A DNA stretch of 64,000 nt from Aliikangiella sp. G2MR2-5 (GCF_015687155.1 NZ_JADPQF010000002.1:62001-126000); one strand, 5' to 3'; positions 45,636-55,378 are shown, counted from the first letter of the stretch. The notes: generated from the letters alone by a model not told the origin. Program-made: numbers and translations.

Positions 45636-46900
45636 TTTTCTGTTGAGCGAAGATTCTTTCTCTGCCCAGTCAAGTACCAGATACTCACAGCAAACATTAT
45701 CAACACAGCGGGAATTGCGATGTTTAGTAGTATTGTCCAACCATAGCCAAACAAGACAAAGCCAGCAGACAAGGAAGCCATTGCCTGGGCAAAAAATATG
45801 GAGAAGTCATTAACTGCCTGGGTTTTAAACCTTTCGCTGGCAGAGTAAGCCTCAGGTAACAACAGAGTGCCACTAGTAAACAGAAAGTTCCAGCCAATCC
45901 CAAGCAGAACCATTACCCACCAATAATGCAAGTAATCATTGCCAGAAATCCCTATAATTACTACAGCAAGATAAAGAAGGCTTCCAATAATCATCAGTTT
46001 CGCCAGTCCTAAATAGCGAATTAAAGATGCAGAAAAAAGAGAAGGCAAATACATCGCAATAATATGGCTTTGGACAACCCATTTAGTATGCTGCAAACTA
46101 TGGCCATCAACCTCATGCATACTCAATGGCGTTGCTGTCATTATATAACTCATTACCGAGTAAGCTATGCCTCCGGCACATGCAGAAATAATGAAAACCG
46201 GCTGACGTATAATTTGTAGTAGTGGTCGTCCCGCGTGAGACTGACTCTCCTGCGAAAAACCGATAGGCTTGAGCAAACTTATCAGAGTTAGAGCCACCAC
46301 AAGAAAAACTGCCAATATTAAAAATGAGCCAGCAAACCCGTGAGGTGAATCAATCCAGTCTTTAGCAACAATAGCGGCTTCCGGTCCAAGAATGGCCGCA
46401 AATATACCACCAATCATTAAAACAGAGATTGCCTTCGGAGAGTCCTTAATATCGGGCAGACTTTCAATTGCAGCAAATCGCATTTGAGCGACAAAGGCCA
46501 TACTCGAACCCAACAGAAAGCTACCTGAAACCAGCAATCCAAATTCCGCGTTGAGACTGGCAAACATGCAAAGTATTGCGCCCAGAATCGCCACTCCAAG
46601 TCCGATCATAGTCCCTTTTCTTCTTCCGACTTTTTTCATTAGCATAGATGCAGGTATTACCGCACTGGCGGTTCCCAGGATCATGACTGTAAGGGGCAAA
46701 GTCGCTAATTCAGGTTTGGCCGCGATTTTTGTGGCAACGATTCCCCCGGCAAAAACGATGATCGCCGAAGAGCACATTCCAAGCGGTTGGGCTAAAAAAA
46801 GAAGCCAGACATTGGCAGGTAATTTCACTAATCGGCGAGCAATGAAAGCAAAAATAATAAATGCAAATAGCGTAGCTAGCAGAGTGTACGGAATGGCCAA
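45632..46900 (-). CDS. Major facilitator superfamily transporter
   Basis: 422 residues with about twelve hydrophobic helices and an MFS-A-like loop after helix 2 (KKVGRRKGTMIGLG), consistent with a drug- or metabolite-type MFS exporter. The cargo is not recognisable. It is convergent with the GNAT gene, sharing 4 nt at their ends. Confidence 0.85.
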   Translation of the reverse strand: MAIPYTLLATLFAFIIFAFIARRLVKLPANVWLLFLAQPLGMCSSAIIVFAGGIVATKIAAKPELATLPLTVMILGTASAVIPASMLMKKVGRRKGTMIGLGVAILGAILCMFASLNAEFGLLVSGSFLLGSSMAFVAQMRFAAIESLPDIKDSPKAISVLMIGGIFAAILGPEAAIVAKDWIDSPHGFAGSFLILAVFLVVALTLISLLKPIGFSQESQSHAGRPLLQIIRQPVFIISACAGGIAYSVMSYIMTATPLSMHEVDGHSLQHTKWVVQSHIIAMYLPSLFSASLIRYLGLAKLMIIGSLLYLAVVIIGISGNDYLHYWWVMVLLGIGWNFLFTSGTLLLPEAYSASERFKTQAVNDFSIFFAQAMASLSAGFVLFGYGWTILLNIAIPAVLIMFAVSIWYLTGQRKNLRSTEN

Positions 46901-46996
46901 ATCAAGATCTCACAAAGAATAGTCAACGGCCACTTTACCGGAAAAACGTAATTCTGCCTAATTTCTAAAAGTTAGACTTTATTTGGTGATAGCTAT

Positions 46997-47025
46997 CAGA
47001 AAAGGAAACAAGATTTCCTTTTCTG
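46997..47025. terminator. 12-bp hairpin downstream of pilU
   Basis: CAGAAAAGGAAA pairs perfectly with TTTCCTTTTCTG around a 5-nt loop, 34 nt after the pilU stop and before the MFS gene. The U-run on the minus strand is short, so it is a probable but not classical terminator. Confidence 0.5.
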
Positions 47026-47058
47026 AAAACTTAACAGGTCTTAAGATAAACAACGAAC

Positions 47059-48189
47059 CTAGTGTGGGTCCTGCTCTTCCAGAGTCATTCCTCCAAGACC
47101 GCCGTCTAGTGCAGCCCCACTACTTTCAGTTGCATCCAGCTTAATCATTAAGCGCAAATCATTAGGAGAATCTGCGTGATGTAGTGCATCTTCATAGGTA
47201 ACTTCCCCGGACTTAAACAAACGGAATAAGCTTTGATCGAAAGTCTGCATCCCTTGTTCGTTAGATTTACTCATGACTTCTTTAAGCAGGTGCAGTTCAC
47301 TTTTCCTTATATGATCGGAAATTAAAGGCGTATTGATCATGATTTCAATCGCTGGTCTTCGACCTTTACCATCAGGAGTCGGTATTAATTGTTGCGCGAT
47401 AATAGCTCGAAGGTTGAGAGATAAATCCATTAACACCTGGTTGTGCTTTTCTTTTGGGAAAAAGTGCAGGATTCTATCAAGCGCCTGGTTAGCATTATTC
47501 GCATGCAGAGTACACATACACAGATGCCCTGTTTCTGCAAATGCCACCGCATAGTCCATAGTTTCAGAAGTACGTACCTCACCAATCAAGATAACATCTG
47601 GCGCTTGGCGCAATGTGTTTTTCAGCGCCGCCTCAAATGTTTCGGTATCTATCCCTACTTCACGCTGAGTAATGATACATTTGTCATGGTTGTGGACAAA
47701 CTCAATCGGATCTTCAATGGAAATAATGTGTCCTGTTGTCGAACGATTACGATAACCAATCATCGATGCTAATGAGGTTGACTTACCGGTACCGGTTGCT
47801 CCGACAAAAATGATCAAGCCTCGCTTGGTAAGAGACAGTTTTTTTAGAATATTAGGTAGTCGCAACTCTTCAATTGTAGGAATTGTAGTTTCTATTCGAC
47901 GAAGCACCATACCGACATGGTTTCTTTGTTGAAATGCACTGACACGAAATCGTCCAATTCCAGCCGCACTGATAGCAAAATTACATTCTCTTATTCGAGC
48001 AAAGTCTCTGCGTTGTTCTTCATTCATTACGCTAAGAACCACTTCTCGCGCCTTTTCAGGTGTCAACGCGCGCTGAGTAACGGGCATTACTTTTCCGTGA
48101 ATTTTAATACTGGGTGGCACTCCGGCAGTAATAAATAAGTCAGATGCCTTTTTGGTTACCATTAACTTTAACAGACCTTCAAAGTCCAT
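47059..48189 (-). CDS. pilU: Twitching-motility ATPase PilU
   Basis: A 376-residue hexameric retraction ATPase of type IV pili. The opening MDFEGLLKLMVTKKASDLFITAGVPPSIKI, Walker A GATGTGKST, Asp box and Walker B (VILIGEVR) and the PilU-type C-terminus are present. PilU supports PilT-driven pilus retraction. It lies 143 nt downstream of pilT on the same strand, in the usual pilTU order. Confidence 0.94.
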   Translation of the reverse strand: MDFEGLLKLMVTKKASDLFITAGVPPSIKIHGKVMPVTQRALTPEKAREVVLSVMNEEQRRDFARIRECNFAISAAGIGRFRVSAFQQRNHVGMVLRRIETTIPTIEELRLPNILKKLSLTKRGLIIFVGATGTGKSTSLASMIGYRNRSTTGHIISIEDPIEFVHNHDKCIITQREVGIDTETFEAALKNTLRQAPDVILIGEVRTSETMDYAVAFAETGHLCMCTLHANNANQALDRILHFFPKEKHNQVLMDLSLNLRAIIAQQLIPTPDGKGRRPAIEIMINTPLISDHIRKSELHLLKEVMSKSNEQGMQTFDQSLFRLFKSGEVTYEDALHHADSPNDLRLMIKLDATESSGAALDGGLGGMTLEEQDPH

Positions 48190-48332
48190 TTTGTTTACTC
48201 CGATTCATAGTTCTTTTCAACATTGCAAGATTTTAATAAGCAAACTTCGAGCACGCAGTTCGCTATGAATTGTCTTGTCAAATTCAAATGAAATGCAACA
48301 TTCTGTATACATTTAACAAGCATTAAAAATGA

Positions 48333-49367
48333 TCAAAAATCTTCTTTATTCTTCGCCTTATCCTTAGCATCTTGTCGGTTGATTAACCCTTTAGCCAACA
48401 AGTCCTTCAAGCATTGATCAAGAGTCTGCATACCTACCCCAAGACCGGTTTGAATAGCACTATACATTTGTGCAACTTTATCCTCTCGGATCAGGTTACG
48501 AATAGCCGGCGTACCAATCATTATTTCATGAGCCGCCACCCGGCCCCCACCATTTTTCTTGAGCAGAGTTTGAGAGATTACGGCCTGCAGCGATTCAGAA
48601 AGCATGGAGCGAGTCATATCTTTTTCTGCGGCAGGAAACACATCAATAATACGGTCAATTGTTTTTGCTGCAGACGATGTATGTAGCGTTCCAAAAACCA
48701 GGTGACCAGTTTCCGCAGCGGTTAAAGCCAGCCTGATGGTTTCCAGATCACGCATCTCACCTACCAGGATAATATCCGGATCCTCCCGCAGCGCGGAACG
48801 TAAAGCTTCACTAAAACCGAGTGTATCGCGGTGTACTTCACGCTGATTTATCAAACACTTTTTACTTTCATGCACAAATTCTATTGGATCTTCAATAGTT
48901 AACACGTGTCCGTAGTGATTATCATTGATATAATCGATCATAGCGGCAAGCGTTGTACTCTTCCCTGAACCAGTAGGTCCGGTCACCAGTACCAGTCCTC
49001 GTGGATGCATACACATCTCTTTAAACACACTGGGAGCACCTAACTCTTCCAAAGTTAACACTTGAGAAGGAATGGTACGAAAAACGGCCGCGGCTCCGCG
49101 GTTCTGATTAAACGCATTAACACGAAAGCGCGCAATTCCCGGTAAAGCAAACGAAAAGTCTGTTTCGTAAAACTCTTCGAAATCCTTACGCTGCTTATCG
49201 TTCATAATGTCATATACCAGACTGTGCACCATTTTATGATCCATTGGCGGTACATTGATACGTCGAACATCACCGTCTACTCGAATCATCGGCGGTAATC
49301 CGGCGGATAAATGTAAGTCTGAAGCGTTATTTTTTACGCTAAATGCGAGTAATTCGGTTATATCCAT
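48333..49367 (-). CDS. pilT: Twitching-motility ATPase PilT
   Basis: 344 residues. It opens MDITELLAFSVKNNASDLHLSAG and has Walker A GPTGSGKST, Walker B ILVGEMRD and the diagnostic AIRNLIRE motif. PilT drives pilus retraction, twitching and DNA uptake. It is divergent from yggS across a ~150-bp region, as in many Gammaproteobacteria. Confidence 0.96.
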   Translation of the reverse strand: MDITELLAFSVKNNASDLHLSAGLPPMIRVDGDVRRINVPPMDHKMVHSLVYDIMNDKQRKDFEEFYETDFSFALPGIARFRVNAFNQNRGAAAVFRTIPSQVLTLEELGAPSVFKEMCMHPRGLVLVTGPTGSGKSTTLAAMIDYINDNHYGHVLTIEDPIEFVHESKKCLINQREVHRDTLGFSEALRSALREDPDIILVGEMRDLETIRLALTAAETGHLVFGTLHTSSAAKTIDRIIDVFPAAEKDMTRSMLSESLQAVISQTLLKKNGGGRVAAHEIMIGTPAIRNLIREDKVAQMYSAIQTGLGVGMQTLDQCLKDLLAKGLINRQDAKDKAKNKEDF

Positions 49368-49515
49368 AGAGTGAATACCCCAGTGTTCTTTTTGTTAGAT
49401 GCTAGTTGGATTCAGTGATAGAATACTAGCGGATCTTTTAATTGATTGATACTTTTAAAGTTTTTGAGTAATTCAAGGCTCATTTCGAGCTCAAAAAAAC
49501 ATCAAATCGGCTACT

Positions 49516-50220
49516 ATGACTATAGCAGATCAGATAGAAATCGTTAGACAAAATATCGACCAGTACACCGAAGAAGCAGGCCGTCCGGCCGGCTCGGTAA
49601 GATTATTGGCTGTCAGTAAAACACATCCGGCTAGCGCAATACAAGAAGCCTATGAGAGCGGGATCACAGAATTTGGCGAAAGCTATCTACAGGAAGCGCT
49701 GACAAAAATTGACGCCTGCAAAAATATTCCACTGATTTGGCATTTCATCGGACCAATTCAGAGTAATAAAACCAGAGCCATCGCTGAGAACTTTGACTGG
49801 GTCCAGAGTGTTGATCGTGAGAAGGTTTTACGCCGCCTAAGTGAGCAACGGCCCGGTCAGTTGGGGCCACTTAGAATATGTATTCAGGCGAACATTTTTT
49901 CTGAACCCCAAAAAAAGGGAGCAAATCCTCAGGAATTACCGCAATTACTTGACCTTGCCGAAGAACTGCCCAATATCGAGTTAAGAGGATTAATGGTGCT
50001 CCCTCCCCCTGTAAGCGAATTTGACCGCCAATTGGAGCAGTTCACAAAAGTGACTCAAATATTTAATGAACTAAAACAAAAACATTCGCAGATGGATAGA
50101 CTTTCGATGGGGATGAGCGGTGACATTAAAGCCGCTATTTTTGCCGGCTCAGATATGGTTCGCGTAGGTACCGGAATTTTTGGCCAAAGAAAACCTCGCA
50201 AGCCGGACAATCAGAATTAA
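49516..50220 (+). CDS. yggS: PLP homeostasis protein YggS (PLPBP)
   Basis: A 234-residue fold-III PLP-binding protein. The PLP lysine is in LAVSKTHP (Lys35), and GESYLQEAL, WHFIGPIQSNK and LSMGMSGD are the usual conserved blocks. It balances vitamin B6 and amino-acid pools and is not itself a racemase. First gene of the yggS-proC-yggT run. Confidence 0.94.
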   Translation: MTIADQIEIVRQNIDQYTEEAGRPAGSVRLLAVSKTHPASAIQEAYESGITEFGESYLQEALTKIDACKNIPLIWHFIGPIQSNKTRAIAENFDWVQSVDREKVLRRLSEQRPGQLGPLRICIQANIFSEPQKKGANPQELPQLLDLAEELPNIELRGLMVLPPPVSEFDRQLEQFTKVTQIFNELKQKHSQMDRLSMGMSGDIKAAIFAGSDMVRVGTGIFGQRKPRKPDNQN

Positions 50221-50243
50221 ACATCAATAAATTACACAATATA

Positions 50244-51071
50244 ATGACAGAGCTTATATATCAGAAATCCAATATAGCCTTTATCGGCTGCGGAAATATG
50301 GCTAGTGCCATCATCGGAGGACTTGTCCAGAGTGGCTGGCCCGCGAGTAAAGTAATGGCTAGCAATCCAAGCGCCGGCAAACTTGATAAACTAAAAGATG
50401 TATACTCTATCAAGGTAACTCATAGCAATAGCGAAGCAGCGAAGTTTGCCGACATCATCGTTTTAGCGGTAAAACCGCAAAAACTGCCAGATGTTTGTGC
50501 TCAACTGGCAAAGATATCGCTTGCAGATAAACTGATAATATCGGTAGCAGCTGGTTACACTACATCTCGACTCAACAAAGAACTCAATCAACAACTAATG
50601 ATTGTTCGTGCTATGCCGAATACTCCTGCGTTAATTCAGCAAGGCGCTACCGGGCTTTACGCGACTCCAGTAGTAACAGAAGCCGCAAAGCAGCTGTCAG
50701 AAAAAATATTTGAATCTGTCGGTATTACAGCGTGGATTAAATCCGAAGCACAGATGGATACGGTGACTGCTATTGCAGGCAGCTCTCCAGCCTATGTTTT
50801 TCTGTTGATGCAAGCGATGGCCGAACAGGCAGTAGCCAGTGGAATCGATGAAGAAAGCGCTTTGACACTTGTTACTCAAGCGGTAAGCGGAGCAGCGCAA
50901 TTAGCCCAGGCCAGCCCTGAAAAGACTTTGATTCAGTTACGTAGGGAAGTGACCTCTCCCGGAGGAACGACTGCGGCGGCAATAACTAGCTTTATCGATG
51001 ATAACTTCGAAGGAATTGTTAAAAAAGCAGTACAAGCAGCGACAAATCGTGGAAAAGAACTGGGAAAGTGA
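50244..51071 (+). CDS. proC: Pyrroline-5-carboxylate reductase ProC
   Basis: A 275-residue enzyme that reduces pyrroline-5-carboxylate to proline with NAD(P)H. It has the Rossmann loop IAFIGCGNMASAIIGGL and the C-terminal signature REVTSPGGTTAAAI. It lies 23 nt after yggS, in the common operon. Confidence 0.95.
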   Translation: MTELIYQKSNIAFIGCGNMASAIIGGLVQSGWPASKVMASNPSAGKLDKLKDVYSIKVTHSNSEAAKFADIIVLAVKPQKLPDVCAQLAKISLADKLIISVAAGYTTSRLNKELNQQLMIVRAMPNTPALIQQGATGLYATPVVTEAAKQLSEKIFESVGITAWIKSEAQMDTVTAIAGSSPAYVFLLMQAMAEQAVASGIDEESALTLVTQAVSGAAQLAQASPEKTLIQLRREVTSPGGTTAAAITSFIDDNFEGIVKKAVQAATNRGKELGK

Positions 51072-51187
51072 CTAGACGATCCATATATAATTAAGAGCGG
51101 CTACTCTATCTTTAGATAACCGCAATTCTTTAGATAACCACTCATTCATGAGTAATCACTAAAACACAGACAAGGTAATTAAGTAAG

Positions 51188-51748
51188 ATGAACCCATTTG
51201 CTGAACTCACAGAAATGCTAATAAGCCTCTACGTGAGTGTAATTTTGCTGCGCTTTTTTCTACAATATTTTCGCGCTGACTATTACAACCCCATGTCACA
51301 GTTTGTGGTAAAAATAACCGACCCTTTGGTCAAGCCAGCTCGGCGGATTGTTCCAGGATACGCAGGGATCGATTTTTCGACATTGCTAGTAGCCTGGCTA
51401 GTCATGCTACTCAAGCTGATAATAATTATTGCGATTCAGCACGGAACTTTGAGTGGTATCGGAGTCATTCCACTTCTTCTGGTTTCCATTATCAAAGTTT
51501 TCGAGGCTGCAATTGGGCTTTATATTTTTCTAATATTTGTGCGCGTTATTTTGAGCTGGGTGGCTCCAGCTGGCGGTTACAATCCAGTTTTTGCAGTTAT
51601 TGGTCAGTTAACCGAGCCTTTGATGTCAAAAGTCAGAGGAATGTTACCGCCGATGGGGGGATTTGATTTATCTCCTATGCTTTTACTCATCGGGCTCTAT
51701 TTTTTACGTAGTGCAATAGCATACTATTTGTACCCACTAATTCTATAA
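51188..51748 (+). CDS. YggT family membrane protein
   Basis: A 186-residue inner-membrane protein with two YGGT repeats (each a hydrophobic pair with a NPMS/NPV loop: YYNPMSQFVVKITDPLVKPARR and GGYNPVFAVIGQLTEPLMSKVR). Its function is poorly known. It follows proC, its usual neighbour, although a ~115-nt gap separates the two. Confidence 0.9.
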   Translation: MNPFAELTEMLISLYVSVILLRFFLQYFRADYYNPMSQFVVKITDPLVKPARRIVPGYAGIDFSTLLVAWLVMLLKLIIIIAIQHGTLSGIGVIPLLLVSIIKVFEAAIGLYIFLIFVRVILSWVAPAGGYNPVFAVIGQLTEPLMSKVRGMLPPMGGFDLSPMLLLIGLYFLRSAIAYYLYPLIL

Positions 51749-51812
51749 TTCAGTAATTTAGATCTGGCTAACCTTTTCCCACTGAACTAATCTAAAATAG
51801 AGCAAGTCATAG

Positions 51813-51845
51813 AAGTAAGGAGCTGCAACGAAAGCTTCCTTACTT
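51813..51845 (+). terminator. Terminator-like hairpin after yggT
   Basis: AAGTAAGGA-GCT pairs with AGCTTCCTTACTT with a single-base bulge, 64 nt after the yggT stop. It would separate the yggS-proC-yggT unit from the bacteriohemerythrin gene. Confidence 0.5.
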
Positions 51846-51964
51846 TGCACTCCGGCTTGCTTTTGACGCCGATCGCACAAAATAAGTGCTCTCTAGCTTC
51901 ACTCTATGCCGGATAGTCAATTGTTTGCCGGAATAACGCTCGCTAGTGGGCAATGGAGCTTACA

Positions 51965-52375
51965 ATGTCGCTTATTGAATGGTCACACAAATATAGTATC
52001 GGCATTCCCTCAATCGATGAGCAGCATAAGCAGCTCATTAAACTCATTAACCAGTTAAACAAAGCCATGGCTAGCGGAGAGTCTGCAAGTGTAGTAGCCG
52101 CAATCCTGGCCGGTCTCACTGGATATACCGAATCACACTTTGCATATGAAGAGCAGCTCTTCGAAAAATACGGATATCCTCAAACAGAAGAGCACAAAAA
52201 AGAGCATCAGCGAATGATCGACCGAATAGGCCAATTCCATGTTGAATTTGCGCAAGACCCAGGAGGCTCAATTAGTCTCGAAATCATGCAATTTCTGACC
52301 TACTGGCTAACCAACCACATTCAGGGAAGCGACAGAGAGTACGCTGAATACCTGATAAAAAAAGGAGTTGACTAG
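51965..52375 (+). CDS. Bacteriohemerythrin
   Basis: 136 residues from the ATG at 51965; GGAG sits 6 nt upstream, while an in-frame ATG at 51953 lacks a site. It is a single hemerythrin domain with all di-iron ligand positions: His in IDEQHKQL, HxxxE in SHFAYEEQLF, HxxxH in EEHKKEHQ, and HxxxxD in NHIQGSD. It reversibly binds O2 and may buffer or sense oxygen. It lies between yggT and a dynamin-like gene. Confidence 0.93.
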   Translation: MSLIEWSHKYSIGIPSIDEQHKQLIKLINQLNKAMASGESASVVAAILAGLTGYTESHFAYEEQLFEKYGYPQTEEHKKEHQRMIDRIGQFHVEFAQDPGGSISLEIMQFLTYWLTNHIQGSDREYAEYLIKKGVD

Positions 52376-52728
52376 TATGAAGCTTCACACAAGTAAGTAC
52401 ACACTCCGGCTGTATATCATGCTATTTGATGCAAAACGGTAAGAAGTACCTTAATCAGGACTTTACTCAGCACCTTTTAAGACCATTTTTTGACCACATA
52501 ACCATAAGCTCCTGCCAATTTCCTAGATTTTACTGTAGATTTGTGACCTATACTGCGGATTATTAACGTATTTCTGTTATACTAGTTCGGTTATAATGTG
52601 CCAAAAGAGAGTCTTAACCTGTTGATTGCATTGGTTTTAGAGATTCTGTTACAGAAAAAAACTAATCTGCCGTTAATACATTAAATCCATGAAAATTAGC
52701 GGTCGATTCAAAAAACAAGTTTAAGCCT
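52376..52728. other. Intergenic region upstream of the dynamin-like gene
   Basis: About 350 AT-rich bases. A TATAAT at 52592-52597 is the best -10 candidate for the dynamin gene, but its -35 region (TATTTC around 52569) is weak. A 21-codon open frame at 52378 lacks a ribosome-binding site and is probably noise. I see no RNA gene. Confidence 0.35.
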
Positions 52729-54693
52729 ATGTCGAATGAATTTTACGATAATATAGATACCTTTGAGTCTTGGAAGTCTGATATTGGACGCATATTGAGT
52801 CGTTTCAGACTCTGGCTTAGGCGTAATGAGCTCTTTTCAGAAACTATTGATCAGCGTCTTTTCGACCTTCAGGAACCACTAAAAAGTGAATATCTGACCC
52901 TGGCATTTGTTGGAGAATTCTCTCGCGGAAAAACAGAACTAATTAACTCGTTATTCTTTTCCGATTATGGACAACGGATACTTCCTTCGGAAGCAGGCAG
53001 GACAACAATGTGTCCGACCGAGCTTTTTTATGATCGAAGAGAAAGTCGCCCCTATTTACGCTTGCTGCCGATTGAAACTCGACTCGAAGCCACCACACTT
53101 AGCGAATACCGCAAGATGCCGGCTCAGTGGACAGAAGTTCCGTTGATGACCGCAAGTGCACAAGAAATGTCTCTCGCTTTACACACAATCACTCAAACTA
53201 AACAGGTTACCCCAGAAGAAGCCATCTCTCTGGGTTTTAAAGAAGAAATGCTGGAAAAAAGTGAGCACGATGAAACCAAGGTCGAGATCCCCGCATGGCG
53301 CCACGCACTGGTTAGTTTCCCACATGAATTGTTGAAAAAAGGATTATGCATCCTCGACACCCCTGGCCTAAATGCTCTAGGCTCGGAGCCCGAACTCACC
53401 TTAAAGCTTTTACCGCAAGCTCAGGCAATAGTATTTTTACTTGGCGCCGACACCGGCGTAACAGCCTCTGATATGGCAATTTGGGAAAGCTATATCAAGA
53501 ATCTTGAAAGAGATAATGCACTGGGTACTTATGCCGTGCTTAACAAAGTAGACACTTTATGGGACGAGCTAAGCAGCCGTAAGAAGGTCGACAAGGCGGT
53601 AAAGAAAATGGTCTCTATTACCGCGCGTCAACTGGAAATCGATCCTTCACAGGTGATAACGGTCTCCGCCCAAAAAGCGCTGGTGGCAAAAGTTAGAAAT
53701 GACCGCTCCTTGCTCATTCGTAGCCAAATCAGCGAGCTGGAATCGCTGCTATCAGAAAGCTTGCTTGAAAATAAAGAAGAAGTCATCTGGCAAACCGTTA
53801 TCGAAGAAGCAACCAGTTTGATTAGTGATGCGCAACAACTGCTGAATAACAAATCGGAAAAACTACTAGAGCAAAGAGCAGAGCTCGAGTCTTTAACCGG
53901 AGATAGCAAAGCACGAATTGCAGAGCTAATTAAGGCCAATGAAAAGGATATCAAGGAATTCGAACACCGATTAGTGGCTATCCGTCCTAGTCAGCGTTTG
54001 CTGGAGCGACAGACTCAAATACTTTTATCAAGTATCGGTGCATCGGTACTTTCCAAAGAAGTAGAAGTTACTTTAAGAGAACTGGTCAACAGTAAAACAA
54101 CGGTCGGCCTGTTCCGTCACATGAGACAATTCTTTGTGGCCGTTAGGACCATTATGAAAGAGTTGACAAGAGAGGCTGAGCTGACCAATAAAATGGCCTT
54201 GTCGCTGTATAAAAAGTTTGCCGATGATTTCGATATGAAATTACTGGAGCCCAAGCTGTTTCCTGCAAAAAAATTAGGGAGAGATCTTGAAGCCATCATT
54301 AAAGAGTCCGAAAAGCTTCACAATAATTTATTCACAACGTTTACTGAGCACAGCGTTGCTGTTAAGCGATTTTTCTCCGGAACGGTGACCGATGTAATGT
54401 CTTTCTTCAAGACTACTCGTCAAGAATTGATTTCCTGGACTCAGAATGTTGCTAGTCCGCTAACCCATCAGTTACGAGTTCAGCGAGAACTCATCAATAA
54501 CCATAAGAAGGAACTCGCAGAACTGTCCAAATCGAGAGCGAATCTCGATGGAAAAATTAAAGGACTCAATCGTTTGATTGAAGAGATAGAGATGGAAACT
54601 GAAACCTCCGATAAATTCCTCTCTTCATTACAAGATAAACGACCTCGAAAAGAGAAATCTAATATTGTCCGAATCTCTTCTGCAAATCGTTAG
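52729..54693 (+). CDS. Bacterial dynamin-like GTPase
   Basis: 654 residues. The GTPase domain covers ~1-330: G1 GEFSRGKTEL (~62-71), switch-type SEAGRTTMCPTE (G2), G3 DTPGLNALG and G4 NKVD. The remainder is a long helical stalk with coiled coils (~360-470 and ~590-640) and no transmembrane helix. Proteins of this kind remodel or repair membranes; some are active in membrane stress or phage tolerance. It is a single gene here, not the tandem pair common in Firmicutes-type defence dynamins. Confidence 0.85.
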   Translation: MSNEFYDNIDTFESWKSDIGRILSRFRLWLRRNELFSETIDQRLFDLQEPLKSEYLTLAFVGEFSRGKTELINSLFFSDYGQRILPSEAGRTTMCPTELFYDRRESRPYLRLLPIETRLEATTLSEYRKMPAQWTEVPLMTASAQEMSLALHTITQTKQVTPEEAISLGFKEEMLEKSEHDETKVEIPAWRHALVSFPHELLKKGLCILDTPGLNALGSEPELTLKLLPQAQAIVFLLGADTGVTASDMAIWESYIKNLERDNALGTYAVLNKVDTLWDELSSRKKVDKAVKKMVSITARQLEIDPSQVITVSAQKALVAKVRNDRSLLIRSQISELESLLSESLLENKEEVIWQTVIEEATSLISDAQQLLNNKSEKLLEQRAELESLTGDSKARIAELIKANEKDIKEFEHRLVAIRPSQRLLERQTQILLSSIGASVLSKEVEVTLRELVNSKTTVGLFRHMRQFFVAVRTIMKELTREAELTNKMALSLYKKFADDFDMKLLEPKLFPAKKLGRDLEAIIKESEKLHNNLFTTFTEHSVAVKRFFSGTVTDVMSFFKTTRQELISWTQNVASPLTHQLRVQRELINNHKKELAELSKSRANLDGKIKGLNRLIEEIEMETETSDKFLSSLQDKRPRKEKSNIVRISSANR

Positions 54694-54720
54694 CTCTAGC
54701 AGACAAATCAAAGTCAGCTC

Positions 54721-54745
54721 GTCGGAAATACAAGATATTTCCGAC
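54721..54745. terminator. Hairpin after the dynamin-like gene
   Basis: GTCGGAAATA and TATTTCCGAC form a perfect 10-bp stem around CAAGA, 28 nt after the stop, followed by a CT-rich run. A probable terminator. Confidence 0.55.
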
Positions 54746-54856
54746 CTCCTCTCTCCTCCTTCCTATTGTGCATTAACAGCCAATAGCTGGATATCTCATG
54801 TCATTCAGCGCTACAATAGTGCGACAGGTGTTAAATAGTCCTGCAAGGAGCCAATA

Positions 54857-55339
54857 ATGAACATTCTATCTATGAGCAAACCCTATTTATTGATGAAAAA
54901 AGTAAAAGTCCGACTTAAGCCTGGAGCAAAAATTCTAGCTAGCCTGGTCATTCTGTGTGGCTCACTGCATTTAAACGCTAACCAGCATAGTGTGGGAGAG
55001 GTAACCATCCATTATAATGCATTAAGCAGCATTGATATTCCCGCGGAAGTTGCCGCGCAATATGGAATCACTCGCGGCGGCAGAACCGGACTAATAAATA
55101 TTGCGGTACAGAAATCAGGGAAGCCTGTGATTGCTAATATTTTTGGGCACGGTAAAAACTTAACTGGACAGTTGAAGGAACTAGCGTTCAAAGAGATTAA
55201 GGAAGAAAGTGCCATCTACTATATAGCGACATTTTCTTTTAATAATGGAGAAAAAGTTACTTTTGACCTTCAAATACAGTCGGAAAAGACGGGTAAGCTA
55301 ATTCCGCTGGCGTTTTCACAAACACTATATTCAAACTAG
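54857..55339 (+). CDS. DUF4426 periplasmic protein
   Basis: A 160-residue exported protein; AAGGAG sits 7 nt before the ATG. The N-terminus is long and basic, with a hydrophobic core (ILASLVILCGSLHLNA). The mature part follows DUF4426 (VGEVTIHYNALSSIDIPAEVAAQYGITR, GLINIAVQ). Its function is unknown, but it is regularly found next to rdgB, as here. Confidence 0.85.
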   Translation: MNILSMSKPYLLMKKVKVRLKPGAKILASLVILCGSLHLNANQHSVGEVTIHYNALSSIDIPAEVAAQYGITRGGRTGLINIAVQKSGKPVIANIFGHGKNLTGQLKELAFKEIKEESAIYYIATFSFNNGEKVTFDLQIQSEKTGKLIPLAFSQTLYSN

Positions 55340-55354
55340 CCCACTTAAGCACAG

Positions 55355-55378
55355 GCTAACGGCGCAAACGTCGTTAGC
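55355..55378 (+). terminator. Terminator-like hairpin after DUF4426
   Basis: GCTAACGGCG pairs with CGTCGTTAGC (one G-T pair) around CAAA, followed by TCCTTT. It lies between the DUF4426 and rdgB genes. Confidence 0.55.

Noticed and set aside
52378-52443. 21-codon open frame after bacteriohemerythrin
   Set aside because: No ribosome-binding site or recognisable peptide; likely chance in AT-rich DNA.
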